DNA of 18,559 nt from CAYVFC01 sp964450715 (GTDB lineage: Bacteria; Myxococcota_A; Polyangia; Polyangiales; JAFGIB01), in the NCBI GenBank assembly GCA_964450715.1, contig CAYVFC010000150.1, positions 1 to 18,559 on the forward strand, written 5' to 3'. Positions 15,699-18,559 of the stretch are shown piece after piece (position 1 is the first letter of the stretch; each line of letters opens with the position of its first letter). Below the pieces are notes generated by a model that saw only the letters and a program-made list of their open reading frames with translations, searched no databases and was not told the origin of the DNA. Position numbers and translations under genes: made by a program.

Positions 15699-15754
15699 TA
15701 AAAATTTGTCAACTATTTTTTTAATAACTCTTTCTACTGTTGCTGGATTTTCCT

Positions 15755-15782
15755 GAAAAAACATTGTATCCAAATGGTTACA
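15755..15782 (-). terminator. Rho-independent terminator of malate dehydrogenase gene
   Basis: On the minus strand TGTAACC-ATTT-GGATACA forms a stem with one mismatch, followed by ATG and six T. It begins three bases after the stop codon at 15785. The stem is weak in GC but ideally placed. Confidence 0.5.
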
Positions 15783-15784
15783 GA

Positions 15785-16720
15785 CTAGAGCCCGGTCTCC
15801 TGAGAGGTCTTCCGGACCGCTTCGGCGGTCTTGGCCAGCATGGTTTTTTCCTCGTCGGTGAGCTCGATCTCGATCACCTTCTCGATCCCGCCCTCGCCGA
15901 TCACCACCGGAACGCCGATGAACAGGCCATTGATACCGTACTCCCCCTCGCAGAGCGCGGCGCAGGGCAGCACCCGCTTCTTGTCCTTGAGATAGGACTC
16001 CGCCATCTCGATCGCGCTCGCCGCCGGGCTGAAAAACGCGCTCCCGTTGCCCAGCAGCTTCACGATCTCGGTGCCGGCCTCCCGCGTCCGGTCGCAGATG
16101 GCGTCGATCCTCTCCTTTGATAGAAAACGGTCGATCGGCACCCCGCCGACGGTCGCCAGCCTGGGCAGCGGTACCATGGTAGGCCCGTGCCCGCCCAGCA
16201 CCGTGGCCGACACATCCTGCACGCTCAACCCGGTCTCCATGGCGATAAAAGCCCTGAACCTCCCATTGTCCAGCACCCCGGCCATGCCCACCACCTGGCT
16301 TTTGGGGAATCCGGACAGCCTGTAAAACGAGTACACCATGGCATCCAGCGGATTGGTCAGAACGATGCAGAACGCCCCGGGGCAGTTCTTCTTCACCTCC
16401 TGCACCACCTGCTTGATGATGGCGATGTTCACCGCCAGCAGATCATCCCGGGTCATGCCCGGTTTACGGGGCACCCCGGCCGTCACGATCACCACATCCG
16501 ACCCCGCGATACCCTTCCAGTCGCTGGTCGCCTCGATCTTCACGTCGTACCCGTCGTGCGGCGCGCTTTCCAGCACGTCCAGCGCCTTACCCTTTGCCGC
16601 CCCCTCCTTGTCCGGAATATCGATGACCACGACATCCCCCAGCTCCTTCTGCGCCGCCAACAGCATGGCGATCTGCCCGATCTGCCCGCCTCCCACGATG
16701 GAAATCTTCTTCCGACCCAT
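15785..16720 (-). CDS. mdh: malate dehydrogenase, LDH-like type
   Basis: 311 residues, normal length for LDH-like malate dehydrogenases. Cytoplasmic TCA-cycle enzyme interconverting malate and oxaloacetate with NAD. Visible elements are the glycine loop G-G-G-Q-I-G at 10-15 and Asp34 at the end of beta2 (selects NAD over NADP). The substrate loop VPRKPGMTRDD holds Arg85 and Arg91, Arg at 85 being the malate rather than lactate signature. NPLDAM carries Asn123. MAGVLDNGRFR has Asp151 and Arg154, and GGHGPTMVPL has the catalytic His178. The residue after HG is Pro where many relatives have Asp. The ATG at 16720 follows AGGAG 11 nt upstream and puts the glycine loop at its usual distance from the N-terminus; an ATG at 16762 would add 14 residues and is not preferred. 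The gene is a single transcription unit with its own promoter and terminator. Confidence 0.95.
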   Translation of the reverse strand: MGRKKISIVGGGQIGQIAMLLAAQKELGDVVVIDIPDKEGAAKGKALDVLESAPHDGYDVKIEATSDWKGIAGSDVVIVTAGVPRKPGMTRDDLLAVNIAIIKQVVQEVKKNCPGAFCIVLTNPLDAMVYSFYRLSGFPKSQVVGMAGVLDNGRFRAFIAMETGLSVQDVSATVLGGHGPTMVPLPRLATVGGVPIDRFLSKERIDAICDRTREAGTEIVKLLGNGSAFFSPAASAIEMAESYLKDKKRVLPCAALCEGEYGINGLFIGVPVVIGEGGIEKVIEIELTDEEKTMLAKTAEAVRKTSQETGL

Positions 16721-16780
16721 GACGCGATTCTCTCCTTTCGACTGTGGCGCCGCCCCGCACAATCGGTCGGCAAAAGCCGC

Positions 16781-16808
16781 CCTAGACCCTCCCCCCTCTG
16801 CTTGTCAA
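16781..16808 (-). promoter_or_regulatory. sigma70-type promoter for mdh
   Basis: Minus strand TTGACA (16803-16808, consensus) and TCTAGG (16781-16786) are separated by 16 bases. The start would lie near 16774, about 54 nt before the ATG. Confidence 0.45.
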
Positions 16809-16861
16809 GAACCCCCTGCGCCCACCCTCGCCTTTCGCGCAGCTCCCCTTTCCCCCTCCAT

Positions 16862-16896
16862 AAAAAAACCGTAGGGGAGGGGCTTGCCCCCTCCCC
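16862..16896 (-). terminator. hairpin repeat copy 2, with T-tract: terminator-like
   Basis: On the minus strand GGGGAGGGGGC-AA-GCCCCTCCCC is followed by TACGG and seven T. The core (16869-16892) matches the copy at 195-218 in 22 of 24 bases in inverted orientation. The T-tract is not part of the copy-1 match. It would stop minus-strand transcription coming from the accessory region before mdh. Confidence 0.6.
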
Positions 16897-16958
16897 ATGT
16901 TGCACGCGCTTTCTATAAAGGATACCGACCGGTCGCCGGTACGCACGATCGGAAGGGG

Positions 16959-17127
16959 TCATGCCGCGTCGAGTCGCCGTATCTTTCCGAGCTCCTTGCG
17001 GTTGCGCCGCTCCAGTTCACACGGGTTCCTGGCATTCTGCGCCTTCAGCCAGAACACGGACTGGAAGCCGCCCGAACCGTTCCCGGATTCCACGTGGCCG
17101 CCTAGGATCTCGGATCCAAGGTTCCGG
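16959..17127 (-). pseudogene. possible C-terminal coding remnant, family not recognised
   Basis: The minus frame ending at TGA 16959-16961 reads ...GGFQSVFWLKAQNARNP, then CELERRNRKELGKIRRLDAA. Roughly 80% of its third codon positions are G or C, as in the real genes here, and the end looks like a natural charged helical C-terminus. The frame stays open to an ATG at 17306, but the upstream half runs across the 16-bp palindrome and the transposase remnant, so a full gene is unlikely. I cannot name it. Confidence 0.2.
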
Positions 17128-17157
17128 CTGACTGACTGGACTCGGATTCCTGGCGCT

Positions 17158-17173
17158 GGTTTTTCGAAAAACC
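17158..17173. repeat. perfect 16-bp palindrome
   Basis: GGTTTTTCGAAAAACC is its own reverse complement over all 16 bases. It lies 37 bp upstream of the transposase-like remnant and could be a recognition site or part of a mobile-element end; no function is established. Confidence 0.6.
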
Positions 17174-17209
17174 GCGCAACCGGCGCGGAGAACGGCCGAT
17201 AAACCGTAC

Positions 17210-17335
17210 GTGAGCCATCCACGCATATCCGTCCCCGGTGGGATCTATCTGGTCGCCCGCACCACCGTGATGAGCCTGTATCTGCTCGCCCCCACCCGAC
17301 GGTCATCCAGCACCTTCTCTCGGTACGACTTTTGA
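17210..17335 (+). pseudogene. N-terminal remnant of a REP-associated (Y1/IS200-like) transposase
   Basis: From the GTG at 17210 the peptide is MSHPRISVPGGIYLVARTT, then VMSLYLLAPTRR and a stop after 41 codons. P-G-G-I-Y-L-V-(A)-R-T is the characteristic start of REP-associated tyrosine transposases (RAYTs, usually P-G-x-x-Y-H-V-T-x-R). At about 17297 a one-base shift restores PTVIQHLLSV, the continuation expected in that family, so a small deletion is likely. The HUH metal-binding motif and the catalytic Tyr are absent; the HEPN gene begins 12 bases after the stop. It is a truncated, inactive piece. Confidence 0.4.
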
Positions 17336-17347
17336 ACGAAACGGACC

Positions 17348-18145
17348 ATGAATCGCAACGACTTCCAGACCCTGTCCCGACTGCGCATCCGAGAAGCCCG
17401 GCAGCTGCTCGACAGCGGGTTCGATGCCGGTGCGTACTACCTTGCGGGCTACGCGGTCGAGTGCGGGCTCAAGGCGTGCATTGCGCGCCTCACTCAACGG
17501 CACGACTTCCCGGACAAGACCTTCGCCAACGCGGTCCACGTACACAAGCTTCCCGAGCTACTGAAATCCGCAGGGCTGGAGCAGGAAATGGAGGCCGAAC
17601 TCAATAAGAATCAGCAACTCCGCCTCAACTGGGCGACCGTGAAGGACTGGAAGGTCGAATCGCGCTATAAATTCTACTGTAGCCCGGAAGAAAGCGCAGA
17701 ACATGTATACCGCCTGTACGGCGCGGAAGAACGGGGTGCTGTCATGGCTCAAACAGCGATGGTGACCAACTACCTGACCGATCAGATGATCGAGGCAGGT
17801 AAGACGGTCCTGGAACAGCTCGACGCCGCGAAAGTTGACGTCTCGGCGGCTCTCTGGCTGCTAGAGCCTGAGTCTCAAGCCTGGCGATTGCTGCTGGCCA
17901 TCCGGGAAGTTGATAGACAGGGTCCGAAAGCGGTCTACAAGAAGATAGACGCCGTACTCCAACGTACTGCTAAGGATAAGACGAGCCTTTCTCTTCAGGA
18001 TATATCCGCTGTATCTCCGAAGGACGCCGTCATCACTCTGCTTCGCAAGGTGGTGAGAACTGAAAAGGAACCTGGCCTTCGGTTTTCCAGGAACGCCATC
18101 AACGGCCACTACATCGAGGATGCGTACATCTACCGCCTGAGATAG
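17348..18145 (+). CDS. HEPN-domain protein running in frame into its downstream partner (frameshifted gene pair)
   Basis: As sequenced, this is one 265-codon ORF. Residues 1 to about 128 are a HEPN domain (PF05168-type): RLREAR-like helix 1, YYLAGYAVECGLKACIAR (31-47), FPDKTF, then H-K-L-P-E-L-L. From about residue 129 the frame no longer matches HEPN, but the +1 frame does: bases 17733-17762 read GVLSWLKQRW followed by TGA at 17763-17765, the natural HEPN C-terminus of this family. Residue 138 is the Met of a second, different protein (next entry). The simplest reading is two genes overlapping at ATGGTGA, joined by an indel near 17732. HEPN domains are helical and often RNA-cleaving; the R-x4-H at 47-52 is visible but not at the usual catalytic position. 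The ribosome binding site is weak. Confidence 0.75.
   Translation: MNRNDFQTLSRLRIREARQLLDSGFDAGAYYLAGYAVECGLKACIARLTQRHDFPDKTFANAVHVHKLPELLKSAGLEQEMEAELNKNQQLRLNWATVKDWKVESRYKFYCSPEESAEHVYRLYGAEERGAVMAQTAMVTNYLTDQMIEAGKTVLEQLDAAKVDVSAALWLLEPESQAWRLLLAIREVDRQGPKAVYKKIDAVLQRTAKDKTSLSLQDISAVSPKDAVITLLRKVVRTEKEPGLRFSRNAINGHYIEDAYIYRLR
17759..18145 (+). CDS. partner protein normally encoded behind the HEPN gene
   Basis: 128 residues from ATG 17759, beginning MVTNYLTDQMIEAGKTVLEQ. The start overlaps the TGA of the original HEPN frame (ATGGTGA). Marks of the family are AALWLLEPESQAWRLLLA (168-185 of the fused ORF), then GPKAVYKKI, SLQDISAVSPKD and the C-terminal block RFSRNAINGHYIEDAYIYRL. I recall unnamed short proteins with the same ALWL-P-E-W-R-L and INGxxIEDAYIYRL blocks encoded next to HEPN genes, but know no function. 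It is small, soluble and without signal or TM helix. The pairing resembles toxin-antitoxin layouts (overlapping small genes, one HEPN), which is inference only. It may be translated by reinitiation after the HEPN stop or, as sequenced, as the tail of a fusion. Confidence 0.6.
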   Translation: MVTNYLTDQMIEAGKTVLEQLDAAKVDVSAALWLLEPESQAWRLLLAIREVDRQGPKAVYKKIDAVLQRTAKDKTSLSLQDISAVSPKDAVITLLRKVVRTEKEPGLRFSRNAINGHYIEDAYIYRLR

Positions 18146-18351
18146 CGCGCCGGGCTAATCGAAGAACTACAGGTCCGTTTCTTCCTCGCCCGCTTCGGAG
18201 TCCAGCGCCGCCAGCGGCTCCTCCCGCGCCTCAGCGTGCCCTCTCCCCCACCCCCATTCCCAGGACCGCCCCCGGCCCCCGTATGCGTCCGCTGTTGGAC
18301 CTCTTTTAGCACCTTCTCGCCGCTCCCGCTTCACGCGTATCCGTTCGATCT

Positions 18352-18510
18352 TCACGCCGCTTCCCGGTAGTAGTACTTCAAAAGACCTCCCAGCCGCTCC
18401 CGGCACCTGACCTCTCCGCTGTCACCCCCGTTCTCGTTCGCCGGCTCCTCGATCAGCCGGTTGCCCAACCCCTGGTGGTTTCTTTCCTGGTGGTAGTGCT
18501 CCACGATGCG
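18352..18510 (-). pseudogene. C-terminal fragment of an integrase-core (rve-type) transposase
   Basis: The minus strand reads RIVEHYHQERNHQGLGNRLI, then an acidic linker, V-R-C-R-E-R-L-G-G-L-L-K-Y-Y-Y-R-E-A-A and TGA at 18352-18354. H-Y-x-x-E-R-x-H-Q-G-L is the end of the DDE integrase core of IS3/IS481-like transposases, and R-E-R-L-G-G-L-L-x-Y-Y is the usual tail of one deltaproteobacterial and planctomycete group (from memory). Upstream, at 18511, the sequence changes to the 23-bp tandem repeat, which puts an in-frame TGA seven codons before RIVEHY. All catalytic acids except whatever lies in this tail are missing. It is a dead fragment unless the window edge hides a rearranged remainder. 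Confidence 0.65.
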
Positions 18511-18511
18511 T

Positions 18512-18559
18512 ATTCCGGGCGATGCCGATCACCGATTCCGGGCGATGCCGATCACCGAT
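18512..18559. repeat. 23-bp tandem repeat at window end
   Basis: Two exact copies of ATTCCGGGCGATGCCGATCA plus CCG, and the first two bases of a third, run to the last base of the window. The true copy number cannot be seen. It abuts and truncates the transposase fragment. Confidence 0.9.

Larger units (their letters stand above)
16721..17209. other. intergenic/accessory region right of mdh
   Basis: 489 bases without an intact gene. In order: the mdh leader and promoter, a C/T-rich stretch (16787-16860), a hairpin repeat with T-tract, a 10-bp palindrome CGACCGGTCG near 16928, a possible coding remnant on the minus strand (16959-17127) and a perfect 16-bp palindrome (17158-17173). It marks the boundary between the housekeeping gene and the mobile-element debris. 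Confidence 0.6.

Noticed and set aside
15707..15712. consensus TTGACA on the minus strand
   Set aside because: No acceptable -10 at 16-18 bases; it lies within the AT-rich tract upstream of the preferred promoter.
18167..18406. 79-codon minus-strand ORF downstream of the transposase fragment
   Set aside because: Arg/Gly/Glu-rich, low-complexity composition, no ribosome binding site and no recognisable family; it overlaps the transposase tail in another frame.
18512..18559. start of a CRISPR array at the window end
   Set aside because: The 23-bp units are directly adjacent with no spacers between them.

Overview
The window comes from a GC-rich Gram-negative chromosome. Four short lipobox signal peptides, two of them followed by Cys-Gly and a run of five Asp, together with Gly/Ser/Thr-rich linkers behind the lipid anchor and a tripartite efflux system, suggest a myxobacterium-like or other deltaproteobacterial lineage (Myxococcota in the broad sense). 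This placement rests on style rather than on a marker gene. About 80% of the window is coding, mostly on the minus strand.

Left edge (1-476): a possible C-terminal gene stub, then debris of two gene families on opposite strands (an RCC1/BNR repeat and the Asp-box segment of a trypsin-like protease) next to a 24-bp hairpin repeat. 477-1991 is a secreted or surface lipoprotein lipase (minus). 1992-2469 holds its promoter, a terminator for the efflux operon and half of a palindromic element.

2470-8437 (minus) is a complete efflux operon transcribed as periplasmic adaptor, RND pump, outer-membrane factor. The genes are joined by two 4-nt ATGA overlaps, and the adaptor and outer-membrane factor are both predicted lipoproteins. 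Its upstream region carries five copies of a 9-bp motif in tandem units with embedded palindromes. Divergent from it, 8909-10396 (+) encodes a second lipoprotein alpha/beta hydrolase with a 7-residue Gly/Thr repeat linker. An imperfect 76-bp palindrome (10399-10474) separates it from the convergent gene. A half copy of the same palindrome lies at 2341-2369.

10492-15142 (minus) holds two large membrane proteins, probably co-transcribed: a membrane protein with a degenerate spermidine-synthase-like domain, and a GT-C-like multi-pass protein. Then come a 101-residue acidic lipoprotein gene with strong expression signals (15294-15599) and malate dehydrogenase (15785-16720), each with its own promoter and terminator.

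The right end (16860-18559) is accessory DNA. It contains a second copy of the hairpin repeat, a 16-bp perfect palindrome, the N-terminal remnant of a possible REP-associated transposase, a HEPN gene whose 3' end is frameshifted so that it runs in frame into a partner ORF, the C-terminus of an integrase-type transposase, and a 23-bp tandem repeat that cuts that transposase off at the window edge. The most unusual items are the HEPN/partner module and its frameshift, the repeat array upstream of the efflux operon, and the two hydrolase lipoproteins.
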